The notes below the pieces were generated by a model, which searched no databases, was not told where the DNA came from, and saw nothing but the letters and a program-made list of their open reading frames with translations. The translations under genes and the position numbers were made by a program. Below, one piece after another: positions 37,922 through 49,934 of a stretch of 64,000 nt of DNA. Position 1 is the stretch's first letter, and each line of letters starts with the position of its first letter. Origin of the DNA: Perca fluviatilis (Eukaryota > Chordata > Actinopteri > Perciformes > Percidae); NCBI RefSeq assembly GCF_010015445.1, contig NC_053119.1:28505383-28569382 (forward strand), in the 5' to 3' direction.

Positions 37922-38309
37922 ACTCTAGGAAGTCAACACGCAGGCAGCAAGACGCTTTTTTTTCTTTTTCTTTTTTTATCTTCTCTTCGTCAGTAGAAAA
38001 CTTTTCTCCGCCGCATGTCAGGAATGGTAGAAAACAACTGCACGTTGTTTCTTTCATTAATGTTTGAATATTAATCTCAAAATGAATTTGTGGAGGTAGG
38101 CTATTTATTTGTTAGAGGATAACTGATTAGGCTAAAATGTGACATACATTGCTTCATTATTTTCTCAATTAAAAACACAGTGGATATGAAGGCCTGTATG
38201 TATTTCTGTTTTTTTTCTGTTGAACGTCTTTGATGATATTTATCTTTGTTAGTAACATGTGAGGAAATAACCAAAATAGTTTCATTTACATAGCCTACAG
38301 GAGGCTGTG

Positions 38310-38540
38310 GATCTTTTTCACAGCAGACATTTTGACTTGTCGTATAGGAAAAGCACAGCTGAAATTGATAACCTTAACGACAGCACAATTCCATCAAGTG
38401 TCCCAGTAAGCTATTTCAGTGAGTCAGCATGTACAATACCAGGACCTCTCCTAAGTGGAATGCAGCCATCATTAATGGTTTTGAATACACCTGTGCTTTT
38501 CCTACTATGACATGTCAATGTGTCTGCTGTGAAAAAGGTC
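38310..38540 (+). mobile_element. Miniature element, copy 2 (long inverted ends)
   Basis: Starts GATCTTTTTCACAGCAGACA and ends CTGCTGTGAAAAAGGTC, with an interior nearly the same as at 36626-36858. The two copies bracket the candidate CRACR2A promoter. Confidence 0.75.
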
Positions 38541-41500
38541 TCTGGAGATTCAGTTGTTTCAGACCACATGACAGCATTATGTTGTCATAGTACCAGCATA
38601 GTGCTGTCATGTGGATATAGCTCTTGTTGATCTTGGTGGTCAATGAGAAACAGGCTTTGCCTGAAATAAAATCACATCCACAATATTGTGCAATGCTGTA
38701 CTCCACACTAATATATGGCATATATATATACTGAATTTAATCACAGTTATCACAGTTTGATGAGAAATAGTATGTACACACTACAAAAGGGCACAGGCTG
38801 CCATTTACAAACTCATACAGACAAACTTAATCTCATGCAATCAATGTCCTGCATTTGAGGTTTCATGTGAAACAGTTCATATTAGGAATAAGTGACCATG
38901 CAATGTGATCTCACTTAATAGGAGATAGAAGTATGATAGAAGTAAGGGGCATTATCACAGGAAAGGCATTAAGGTAAGACAGGTGATGAGTGGCAGATGT
39001 GTGAGAGGGGAAGCAAACAGTTTTTGACTGACTGCAGTCGGACATTGGAGATTCGCGCTTGTAAACTGTCAAATTGGCCATAACTTTGAATTTATTGCTG
39101 CCAACTGGGGTGGCAGCATGGGTGGCAAGGCTTTCTTTTAGGGTGGCATTTGCCACCCAATGCCACCCCGGTAGATCCGCCCCTGCCTTTAGACATTATG
39201 TAGGACAGTTTTTTTGGTATGGTCTGATTATACAAACAGAGCATGAAACCGGTTGAGCAGGATAACCAGAAAAAGAAAATCGAATTATAAGCCCTGTGAT
39301 ACATGAAACTAGAAACGTAAGACTGTGTGCAACCAAAGGTCAGTGTTTAAATGCACTATAAAGGCTGTTTTCCAGCACTGGTGGAAGCAGCTTATTTAGA
39401 TCCTATACTTAGGTAAAGCAACAATACAGCAGGCATTTTGACGTGTCACAGGTGGAACTCAGCAAGCCGTATCAGTGAGCTTAGTTTGTATAACACTGAG
39501 ACACACACAAATATTTAAAAAAATGACTTATTCTATTAAAAAATAAAAGCACTCATTGTGGAAGAAATTTTGACGTGTCAGAGTTGGACATGCAGGTGCA
39601 AATAATAAAAATGAGTGGATGGATTCCATTTAGCGGCTTCAGTTTCCGGGTCCTGGTTTTTTTGCACGGTGGCTCCTGGCTTAGTGGGACACATGAAAGG
39701 AATAGAGCCATCATTAATGTTGTTAGGAACACCTGTTGCGATCTATTATGCAGGTAGGATGGCACTGGGTGTTGTTGTTGTTATATTATTCATCACGATA
39801 TTGTATTTTGCTGTATGTGTTGGAGTTAATTTGAACTATTTTGGGGCAATTTCTTCTTGTCATCTGTCGATAATTTGAGTAATTCAATTTATTCGGTTGT
39901 AATACCAATGACTTCCACATGAGGGGAGTAAAGGACCTGTTATGGATTCATTGAAATTAAATGAATAGCATTTGAACACCAGTTCCCCAGCTATGAACCA
40001 GGAAACCCATGTTTAATCAGCTGCTTCTGAAGAAGTTAATATTATTGACCTTCAAGCATACCGCAGCAGGTTTTGTACTGTCCATCTGGACACATACAGT
40101 CTAATAAATGGCACAGATGAGTTTGGCCCAGTCTTATAACAAGTAAGTAATCTACGGCGGGGGGGCAGTCTTATAATGTACCATAAAAATGTGTCTGCTC
40201 CATTGCGCAGCAGCCAAGCCGGTGTAAAAACTCTCCCAGGGCTGAATCTACATGTATGTTCCACATGTGTGGCGGCGATGAGGACCCTTGAGCATTTGAC
40301 TGTCTCCTCGTCAAGTTGTTTTTTTGGCGAGGCTGATTTGCAGCAAACAGATGTATGCGAGGGCGATGCTCCAGTTGAGATTTCGGAGCCAGATGTGTTT
40401 ACACTTTGAGACACTTGAGTAATGTTTTTTTGGAACAGCACTCATTTCTCGCATGAGTGAAAGGAGACAACAGGAAGACAATTGTTGTGATAATTCTTTA
40501 TTTTGATCTCACTGGTTGCAAATTCCATAGTCTGTGAGCGTGGTATTTCTTACAGTAAAGTATATCTTACAATCTGCTTTAAAGGGCTTTATTGATTTTC
40601 TCCCCAAGTTAGTCTTAAGAGGGATACATTTACTCCAACCCCATCATCATTGAACGTCATCACACGGGGATTGGAAACTACAGCCACGCTCAAAAGTCGA
40701 GCGGAGATCCAGTACAGCTCACTTTGGGAGCCATTTCAACCAGCGGAAAGGAGAACTAGAGCAGAGTGGCGAGGAAGACAGGAGAGGGAGAGACATACTT
40801 GTTAGCAAGGGTATGCAGCCAGTGTCACCACACTGCTTCTGGTTTAAGGCCTTGGAAGGACTGACATCACACTTGGAGAGTTCCATTCTGCTCTGTATTT
40901 CAGAGTATGGGAGGGTGTGTGGTTGGGGGCTCGGAGTCATCTGTGGCACTGCTTCAGAGGTCTTTCAGTGCCTCTAGGATCACGCTATGTGGCTATGATC
41001 AGAGATATGCCAGTGCCTGGGGATGTGGACAGCTCTTCCATTCCAAGCCATGGCCTTTGCTGTATCATTGTGTATCTTTGTGGCTTCGGGTTTGGGTTTT
41101 GGTTGTCTGTACGTGCTCTTTTGGGCTCGGATTTCATGCCAGGGAAAACTGAAGAACTCATTCACATTTTGGTGCCGCAGCAGAAAGACCGTAAAACTTT
41201 ATGGAGAGGGCTGGATCTTTTGTCATTGCACCTCTGCAGTCTGGGTAAACAATTGAAAACTTCCATGTAGGTCAGACCCACTTTGAAGGGTTGTTGTCAC
41301 CTACAAAGTCTCCAAATTTAGGCCATTTCTGACAGCTATGATAAGTGCGTTTGCTCTTATTTTTACCTAGAGGTTCCCAAGTGGCACTCAAGCTTCATTT
41401 ACTTCAGTGCCCCTTCTCTTAAGGTTCACTGGCAATTGTTCTGTCGCAGCCTCAAGACGACTTTAGCCTAATTGTCTTCACAAATGTCTTTTTTGTTGTT

Positions 41501-42799
41501 GTTGCATTAAACCTCATGTTGGCACATGCATCAGACAGGATTTAAATATTAACTGTAACAAAACTAAGCAAATGAATGGACCCTTTTTCTGTAATCTGGC
41601 GTTTCACTTTCTCACTAGAACCTCGAGGTGGCACTCTAAAGTAGGTTATTGCTGTGAAAGAGTCTAACTCAGCACCTGTGGACTTCATTTGCAGCCAAAC
41701 CGCTCACATTAATGAGCTCTGGACACGGCGGTAGATGGTGTCATGGTTCATTTATCGCTGCTAAGTGGTAGGAATGATTTTATGAATGGATAATCTAAGT
41801 TCTTCCATTTTAATATCGACGCATTTCTGCCATGTCCACGCGTGTTATCTTGTGTAATAATACATTATTTTCAGACAGAAATGCATATGCTTCCTATATT
41901 GGTTTACTGGGAGAGTGGAAAGTGGAAAATGTTGATTTGAAATTGCTGCTGTTGTCTTGGAGCTACGGTTAATTTGCTATTGCAGCAAAATCCCCCAAGT
42001 GGCATACATCTGTCACAAACAACTCCATCCTTCACGTTCTCCCCCCTGTATGCTAAGTATTTTTACATTACAGTGACGAAAGATCTGACTTATTTCCCAG
42101 GGATTTGGTGATAGCTGGCGGGCACTCAAGTGGCAAGCTGACCCATGACTGTTGCCGAGTTGGAAGCATGGCAGTGTGCATGCAAAGCAAGCACGCTCCT
42201 GCGATCGCTTCTAATAACACAAAGCCTTATTGTGCAAGACAGGCTATTACACGCTCCATTTACAGGATGGCTTCTGATACACTGAGGGACAGAATATTTA
42301 GCCTCATGTGTGACATAATGTTGAAAGCTGCCCATTGGATGGATTGCATCACACATCCATCCCAGTTAGCCTCTGCTGATACTGTTAGGATGAACACATG
42401 ACCTCCCAGTGACTGGAGAAGCTGTTGTGGTCACCGGTGTTGAATATCTGCACTCAACCTTACTGTACATTTGCATCAGGGATTTCCATTCCCTCTTGAA
42501 ACTAAAATTCATGTCGTTAGACATGATTGCACGTAAGTACCACTTTCCGTAGTCGCCTCCCCAAGGGACTATGGGAACATGTGTTTCCTATTGTTTCATT
42601 GGTTTCTTCACGTGTTCAACCTGACCACACTGACTTTGCCATTATCTCACTGCGCTTACCTCGGCAGACTCTTTTATCGTGTTTGCAGTTTGCCTTCAGA
42701 TCATAATCACATGAATGACCTGCACCAGTAAAGCAAATAACTAAATACGTATTAACTGTATAGCTAGAGTGGTGTGCTCTTTTAACCCCCTAAAAAGGT
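38541..42799. other. Gene-poor stretch
   Basis: No convincing exon. It holds pieces related to the 36626 element at 39420-39760 and, at 39090-39190, a fragment with GGTGGCAGCATGGGTGGCAA and GCCACCCCGGTAGATCCGCC resembling a transposon end. Frames such as 40052-40441 on the minus strand have no recognisable family. Confidence 0.45.
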
Positions 42800-43102
42800 T
42801 TAAAGGAATAGTTTGAAATTCTGGAAAAAAAGCTAGCTACTTTGTTTGTACAGTTTAAACAAACACTATATACAGCAACATGTTATTTGGTCAAATTTAG
42901 AGGTGTCTGTAGGCACATTTAAAAAAAAAAAGAGACAGGTTAGCTGTTTCCATCTGCTTCCAGCCTTCATGCTAAGCTAAGCTGAGCATTTGCTTCATAT
43001 TTAGTGTACACTCATGAAAGTGGCATTGATTTTCTTATTCACCTCTTGGCAAATGTATGCAAAATATTCCTATATTCTTTCTGACAATAACTTTTCCTTT
43101 AA
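42800..43102. mobile_element. TTAA-flanked dispersed repeat, copy 3
   Basis: TTAA at both ends, inverted AAGGAATAGTT and AACTTTTCCTT ends, and inner words TTAGCTGTTTCCATCTGCTT and TGCTAAGCTAAGCTGAGC shared with the repeats at 2387 and 4195. Shorter than expected, so probably internally deleted. Confidence 0.6.
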
Positions 43103-43599
43103 CCTTATAATCTTTTCACTTAACCGACAAAGCGGATTCCAGCCTGATGAACTGTAATCTGAAGGAGCAAATGGACTTTTAGACCTACAATAAAGTACTT
43201 TTTATTTCATAAGAGAACACTTGAGCCACTTCCCCAGCTACTCACCAAATGTGGTGTTTGAAAAATGTGTCCCAGCTGCTTTATTTGCTGCCACTTCCAT
43301 AACCTGTGCGGGTGAAAACATTATCTTTTTATCTTTTATTTGGCTCAGGCTTTTCACAAGTCCCCTTTTACAACCCACAGGAGTCAAATTCTGTACTCAG
43401 AGGAAGAAAAAAAAGGCCAATTTTCTGGACTGGCTACACAGCTTAAAGATAAATGCTGCTTGCAGAAATGAGTTGCGGGTGTTATTTCAATCATGCCATG
43501 GCTCTGTTTTAGGATAAATTGTCTGAAATTGTTAAGCCAAACTAAGATTTCTTTTTGCTGTCTAACCAAAGAAGAGACTACATCTCCATTCTTCATATA

Positions 43600-45201
43600 C
43601 AGTGCCTTGCGAAAGTATTCGGCCCCCTTGAACGTTTCGACCTTTTGCCACATTTCAGGCCTCAAACATAAAGATATAAAACTGTAATTTTTTGTAAAGA
43701 ATCAACAACAAGTGGGTCCCAATTATGAAGTGGAACGAAATTCATTGGCTATTTCAAACTTTTTTAACAAATAAAAAACTGAAAAAGTGGGCGTGCAAAA
43801 TTATTCAGCCCCCTTTTACTTTCAGTGCAGCAAACTCTCTCCAGAAGTTCAGTGAGGATCTCTGAATGATCCAATGTTGACCTAAATGACTAATGATGAT
43901 AAATAGAATCCAGCTGTGTGTAATCAAGTCTCCGTATAAATGCACCTGCTCTGTGATAGTCTCAGAGGTCCGTGTAAAGCGCGGAGAGCATCATGAAGAA
44001 CAAGGAACACACCAGGCAGGTCCGAGATACTGTTGTGGAAGAAGTTTAAAAACCCGGTTTGGATACAAAAAGATTTCCCAAGCTTTAAACATCCCAAGGA
44101 GCACTGTGCAAGCGATAATATTGAAATGGAAGGAGTATCAGACCACTACAAATCTACGAAGACCCGGCCGTCCCTCTAAACTTTCAGCTCATACAAGGAG
44201 AAGACTGATCAGAGATGCAGCCAAGAGGCCCATGATCACTCTGGATGAACTGCAGAGATCTACAGCTGAGGTGGGAGACTCTGTCCATAGGACAACAATC
44301 AGTCGTACTGCGCACAAATCTGGCCTTTATGGAAGAGTGGCAAGAAGAAAGCCATTTCTTAAAGATATCCATAAAAGTGTCCGTTAAATTTTGCCAAAAG
44401 CCACCTGGGAGACACACCAAACATGTGGAAGAAGGTGCTGTGGTCAGATGAAACCAAAATCGAACTTTTTGGCAACAATGCAAAAACGTTATGTTTGGTG
44501 TAAAAGCAACACAGCTCATCACCCTGAACCAACACCTATGCCAATACACATGGTGGTGGCGGCATCATGGTTTGGGCCTGCTTTTCTTCAGCAGGGACAG
44601 GGAAGATGGTTAAAATTGATGGGAAGATGGATGGAGCCAAATACAGGACCATTCTGGAAGAAAACCTGATGGAGTCTGCCAAAGACCTGAGACTGGGGCG
44701 GAGATTTGTCTTCCAACAAGACAATGATCCAAAACATAAAGCAAAATCTAAAATGGAATGGTTCACAAATAAACATATCCAGGTGTTAGAATGGCCAAGT
44801 CAAAGCGTCAAAACCTGAAAATCAGTCGGAAAGAACAGAAAACAACTGTTCACAAACGCTCTCCATCCAACCTCACTGAGCTCGAGCTGTTTTGCAAGGA
44901 GGATGTGCAAAACTGATAGAGACAACCCATGCCGACTTACAGCTACAGCATGTGCGCAAAAGGTGGCGCTACAAAGTATTAAAACTTAAGGGGCTGAATA
45001 ATTTTGCACCCATATTTCATTTTTTATTTGTTTAAAAGGTTTGAAATATCCAAAAGTAAATTTCGTTCAACTTCATGATTGTGTCCCACTTGTTGTTGAT
45101 TCTTCACAAAAAATTACAGTTTTATATCTTTATGTTTGAGGCCTGAAATGTGGCAAAAGGTCGAAAAGTTCAAGGGGGCCGAATACTTTCGCAAGGCACT
45201 G
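43600..45201 (+). mobile_element. Tc1-like DNA transposon, full length, decayed
   Basis: Ends CAGTGCCTTGCGAAAGTATT and the exact inverse, each flanked by TA (43598-43599, 45202-45203). The inverted repeats run about 210 bp, to about 43820 and from about 44985. The body is a broken transposase gene. Structure and TA target fit Tc1/mariner. Confidence 0.93.
43993..44820 (+). pseudogene. Tc1-like transposase pseudogene
   Basis: The frame opens MKNKEHTRQVRDTVV but meets TAA after 18 codons. A second frame carries the helix-turn-helix region, GFGYKKISQALNIPRSTV and RRPGRPSKLSAHTRRRL. The catalytic part is spread over further frames: WSDETK near 44440, then VFQQDNDPKHKAKSK and LEWPSQS near 44710-44800. 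At least three frame breaks make it inactive as it stands. It should cut and paste at TA when intact. Confidence 0.9.
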
Positions 45202-45203
45202 TA

Positions 45204-46844
45204 GTAAAAGGTCGTAGTTCACAATTCACCCTGCCTGAGCGATGATGATTTTGAGCTTCACACTTTTCACAGAGAAAGAGCTGGATTTGCTATTTCAGTT
45301 AGTTATGCTTTTGCTGAGCATGTATTGCTTTTTAGATGTACAGTGTGTAATTTTACAGAGCTTCTCCTTTTTTGCGAGTTGTCAGAATAGAATACAGTAT
45401 GGTAGAAATGTCAGTTGGAAGGAAAAGCTGGCGGTACAGTTAGTTAACCTGTTGTCACTTAATGATATCAAGTATCTGACTCGTGTGCTACAATCTCCCC
45501 TGCCAGAGAGTACAATGACATCAGAGATTTTCCTTTGTGAATCTGAAAATGGACAGGTCCCCCCACATTTGTCTATTAGTTCTGGTGACTGTTAAAATAA
45601 AACAGGCAGTAGGACGGATAGGTGAAATGAAACATGCTCTGGCAGAACTAGCTGGCACAGCACCCCATTTTATAACTTCATCTGAATACAACGTTGGGCA
45701 ATAAAGCAATTAAACACATTTTTGCAAGTACACCGACACATAAATTGATGTGTATCCGGTAATAAAACTAAATTATGTGTCTTGCACCTTTTAAACACCC
45801 ACTTATTTCTTATCAACCCTTGACTTCTGAGAATAGCAGGCCTCCCGAGTGTCTCCTAAACCTTTCAAACCAGCTTATATCAGTGCTGTACAGAGCAATA
45901 TGCAAGGTGGTACGTATGTAAAAATAAATTTTTCAACATCACATTCTTTACAGTCCTGGCCATAAATGCATGATTGATTTATGAGGCTGGTAACCAGCCA
46001 GGTGAAATAATCCACTTCTGTCTCATAGTTCATACAGTTGGTAATGCCTGAGTCATTCCTCTGTTGTCTGCAGTAAATACACGTGGTTGGCCATATCTCT
46101 TACTTCAATATAATATGAAAGATCTTAGGGTCTATCACGAACAAAAAGTCAAAGGATCTGATAGGGTCTTGAGGATGACCAGATTAAAAACACATTGCTG
46201 AAAGATAAAGTAAGTGTCAAAAGAAGAAAAACATTTAAAGAGGTGAATAAGATGAAGTAAAGTACATGTCAATATTAGCATGCGGAGTATACCTCAGACT
46301 GCACTGCACATCTTGAAATGGTTGCGATGTTCCCCAATAGTCAGCAGTGTTTCAGACGTGTCATGTGTTCAGCAGCAGCAGCAGCAGCACATTATCTGGT
46401 CAACAAACCCAGGATGTGACCGCCCGCTCTTTAAAATAGGGTGTTTGTGAGTGTTAAAAATCTGTCATTGTTCTTGTGTTCAAGAAAGAAAAATGTAAGC
46501 CCGCTCAGAAGTTCTTTGTACGTGCCAGTGCTTTCTATTATGAATCCCTTGGCAACTTTTAGCCAAAATAAATAGTTTAAAAGCTGCTCCAGCATGGGGA
46601 ATAAGACACAAACTGAGCCAGCAGGCATCGCCTCACTGTTGCTGTAAGAGTATAAACACATTTGCAGGTATCAGTGACTACAAGCAAGTTAAATTACTTT
46701 ACAAGACATGACATGAGAAAGTTGGACATGTCTTAATTGTGATTGTAATTATCTGTAAAATATTGGCTTTAGCCTAGTTGGCAACCAATATTTTTGTAGT
46801 TAACAGTGGATCACATGACTACTCATATGTGACAGAGGTCTCTC
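45204..46844. other. Gene-poor stretch
   Basis: A CAGCAG run lies at 46370-46388. Frames at 45242-45595 and 46431-46661 show no family resemblance. No transposon ends recognised. Confidence 0.45.
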
Positions 46845-47612
46845 TTAAAGCTGCAGTAGGTAAGATTGTGAAGAGCTAGGACTTTGCCAACAAATTTGAA
46901 CATCGACAACTTCTCAGTCCCTCCTCCCTTTCTGCTGCAGCCCAAACCGTCTCCTAAGCCCCTCCCACACAACGGAGTTTGACAGAACTGCCGGCATGTC
47001 AGACAACATGTTCAATAACTAAACACTAACACAACGTTAACTTTACTCACCAACAGTAAAACGATGCTAACTAGCAGGCTACCGTTAGCCATTTCAGCAT
47101 CGTATCAGACCGACCACTGTGCTAACGTTACTATCATCCTCACCAACGTAGCTTTGTGGACTTTTGACTACTAATAACCAAGTGAAAGATAAATCATTCA
47201 TGGTAATTATGTTACCTGTTGAGAGGAAATGTGGCTACATCTGCATCGTTCTTCAGATCTTTAAAATCCTGCAGCCACGCCACCTCTGAAAAGCCACTCC
47301 ATTATTCACGGAGTTTTGGAAAACCTTTCTGCAGCTCGTGCGCGGGGAGGGGGGAGGGGAGAACGCTATATATGCGTGTGCCTGAGCAGTGATTGACAGG
47401 CAGATAGACCACCCCTGTGGCCCTGATTGGAGAAAATCGACCGGGAGCGGTGGAATTTTGCCAATGGCACTACAGGCTGTAGGGGGTGCCAGAGGTGAAG
47501 CTGATTTTTTTTTTTTTTTACATAATTCACGTAGTTCTACTGGAACATAGGGGCAGTTTCAGCAAATATGACAGAAAGTTAGTTTTATAAGACTTACCTA
47601 CTGCATCTTTAA
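46845..47612. mobile_element. TTAA-flanked miniature element
   Basis: TTAA at both ends; inverted ends AAGCTGCAGTAGGTAAG and CTTACCTACTGCATCTT. About 768 bp, with a GC-rich part near 47330-47480 and no transposase. Confidence 0.8.
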
Positions 47613-48056
47613 TGATGAACCCACAGAAAATGATCACTTGCCTTCCAGAGCTTTATAGCGACTTACACCACTTTTTTCTTTTTTTTTCTTCTTTTTTTTT
47701 TACGGTCCTCAACTTTTGGTTTTGCTCCTTGCTATCATCAGCTTTGTTTTCGGCAGCAGCAGGCAGCTGTTTCCAGCAAACAGCAACTTTAGCAAGTTAG
47801 CAACTAGCTGTGAAAGAAAGTCAGGCATTTTGCTAAAGAGCCAGGTACTTTCATTATGAGTTAATGGAGACCAAAACCGGAGCTAAAAATAGGGAGAATC
47901 TTGGCTTATATGTTGCTCTGTGTCTGCTGGACAAGATAGGCAATGGTTTGCTAACACGTGAGCAATAGCAATTCAAAAGATAATATTTAATGTCATGTTA
48001 ACAGCTTGTTTACGCTGCCCCCAAGTGGCCAATTAACAATCTGTTATTGCTGGTTA
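47613..48056. other. Spacer, no feature seen
   Basis: Sequence between two transposons with T-rich runs near 47670-47700. Nothing recognised. Confidence 0.45.
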
Positions 48057-48065
48057 CCTTACTTT

Positions 48066-48455
48066 TAGTCTATATCCTTGTCGTTACACTTCCAGGATTG
48101 CTCTGGTGCTGCAGGAAATTCCGCCAGATACTTGTATTTTCCGTTTCCATTCGCTTTCTTTGTGTTGGAATTTTCGGTGGATTTATGAGGACTATTCTTA
48201 ACTGCTCCTCAGATCTCTGCAGGGTAAATTGAGACTGCTAGCTAGATTATATATATAGTCCATTATGAGTTTTCTCTCGCACAACTATTTTGCAGCGGCT
48301 CTGTGAGGAGCTTCACACCGCCCATGACAATTCTGATTGGTTTAAAGAAATGCCATTAAACCAGAGCACGTTTTCCTCCAATGCCCGAATGCTATGTGGA
48401 GCAGCCAGACCCTCCTTCAGCGCACTTTGGAGGAGGGTCTGGCAAAGCGAGACTA
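48066..48455 (-). mobile_element. TAGTCT family copy 3
   Basis: Reverse orientation. It begins TAGTCTATATCCTTGTCG and ends GGCAAAGCGAGACTA. An exact 9-bp duplication, CCTTACTTT, lies at 48057-48065 and 48456-48464. Inner words match the other copies. Confidence 0.88.
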
Positions 48456-48674
48456 CCTTACTTTAAAATGATGGTAAAAGATCAAATGTTACCTTTAGGC
48501 TAACCTTTTGAGTGTCAGTGTTTTTTAGTTTATTTTTTGTGTATTTCAACAGTGAACATTCTATGTTTATATTCAGCTGTAAAATCACAAGGAAAACAGT
48601 GCAAAGCTTTGTACCTTATGGTAAGAAGGAAGTTTTTCCTCTTTGGTTTATGTTTGGTATAGAACATTATTCAT

Positions 48675-48745
48675 CTTTCAATTACAATTCAATTTATAGT
48701 ATCAAATCATAGCAAGAGTAATTTCAAGACACTTTACAGATAAAG
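48675..48745 (-). repeat. L2-type 3' end fragment, reverse
   Basis: CAATTTATAGTATCAAATCA followed by AGACACTTTACAGATAAAG is the reverse complement of the end of the retroelement at 35570-36112. Confidence 0.55.
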
Positions 48746-48891
48746 CAGAAATGACATGGAGGAATTAATGCAAACAAATTAATGCAGTTATGATAACGCT
48801 ACAAACAAATTGGCTTTATATTTCTGTTGAATTGTGTTGACATGGAAGTGCATATTTTCATACTTTTGAGAGGCCACATTACAGTACATAG

Positions 48892-49220
48892 TAGGCATGG
48901 GTTTCCGGTTTCAAGTTATACCGAAGTTTGAAAAAGTCACAGTTTCAAAACCACAATACTCATACTGTCATACTGTTCCTAAGGTATGAGCTTCAAGGAG
49001 AGAAAATTCAGTTTAGAAATCCCTTTCCCTGCCAGTGTGCAGTGTGTTTAAAACTAAAATGCATTGTGTTCTATGGAAAAAAAAGTTGTTGTTTTTTACC
49101 CAGACATTTAAAAAAATAATACATTTATAGCTGTCATTGCAATACCGTAATACCGTGAAACCGTGAGGTTTTTTTCTGAAGGTTATCATACCGTCAGAAT
49201 CTGATACCGGCCCATGCCTA
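48892..49220. mobile_element. hAT-like miniature element
   Basis: Ends TAGGCATGGGTTTCCGG and CCGGCCCATGCCTA are inverted. Flanks GTACATAG (48884-48891) and GTACATTG (49221-49228) form an 8-bp duplication with one mismatch. The body has ACCGTAATACCGTGAAACCG words. Confidence 0.78.
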
Positions 49221-49226
49221 GTACAT

Positions 49227-49934
49227 TGACTATGTTTACATGCAGCCAATAACCCGTTCAAAACCGGAATATTAGCAATAACCCGGTCGCGCACGGCCAT
49301 GTAAACACCGGCAAAAACCCGAATATGCTACCTGGGTTACCCCTTTTCTAACCCGAAATTTTGAACATGTAAACGCGTATCGGCATATCCCCATCAAAAG
49401 GAACATTGATTTGTGTTCTGCGCATGTTCTATTCGCAAGGAATCTTTATCTTTTGAGTAGAGGAACTTCTTGTATGCGCCAGAAAACATAGTTATAATAA
49501 TAATTATATACTATAATAATATAGTTATATATATGTCAATGCAGAAAACCTGCACGCAGTATACCGGAAGTAAACAAGAAGTAGAGGTAAACATGGCGAG
49601 ACGCAGCACAGCACCACACTTTTGGAGCGAGGAGGAAACCAATTTCTTTATTAGTGTGGTGAAAACCATGAATATAATGTCTTTTGTTGACGGCAGAAAG
49701 TACCGAAATAGTGAGATTTATAAGAAGGTGACCGAAAAGTTATTGCGTCTTAAGGTTGTCCGTAGGCTACGTCCAGACGCTAACCGTGCGTCGCCGTTTA
49801 CATCGGGATATTGCCAATTGATTACAAATTCCATGTAGGAGTAACTCTCTCTGCTCACGCATGTAAACGGGTTATTCCGAATGTGACCTTAACCCGACCA
49901 TAACCCGAAAATTGACAGCTTGTAAACGTAGTCA
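49227..49934. mobile_element. Inverted-repeat element with SANT-like frame
   Basis: Ends TGACTATGTTTACATGC and GCTTGTAAACGTAGTCA are inverted, followed inward by repeated AATAACCCG/TAACCCGA words. It starts inside the target duplication of the hAT element to its left. It carries a SANT/Myb-like reading frame. I could not read a target duplication, so the superfamily is open; PIF/Harbinger is possible. Confidence 0.65.
49593..49838 (+). CDS. SANT/Myb-like DNA-binding frame in transposon
   Basis: An 81-codon frame starts MARRSTAPHFWSEEETNFF. The tryptophan followed by acidic residues (WSEEET), the VDGRKYRNSEIYKKV stretch and a basic tail LRLKVVRRLRP fit the Myb/SANT-like domain found in PIF/Harbinger elements and related host genes. 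The frame ends soon after, so it is short and probably truncated; a longer in-frame version begins at 49470. There is no nuclease partner in the element. It may be a relic that moves with help from another element. I rate the domain call as moderate. Confidence 0.5.
   Translation: MARRSTAPHFWSEEETNFFISVVKTMNIMSFVDGRKYRNSEIYKKVTEKLLRLKVVRRLRPDANRASPFTSGYCQLITNSM

Noticed and set aside
40052..40441. 129-codon minus-strand frame as an exon
   Set aside because: No family resemblance and no flanking exons in phase; likely a chance frame.
43893..44387. 164-codon frame as an intact transposase
   Set aside because: It has only the helix-turn-helix part in frame; the catalytic motifs lie in other frames, so the gene is broken.
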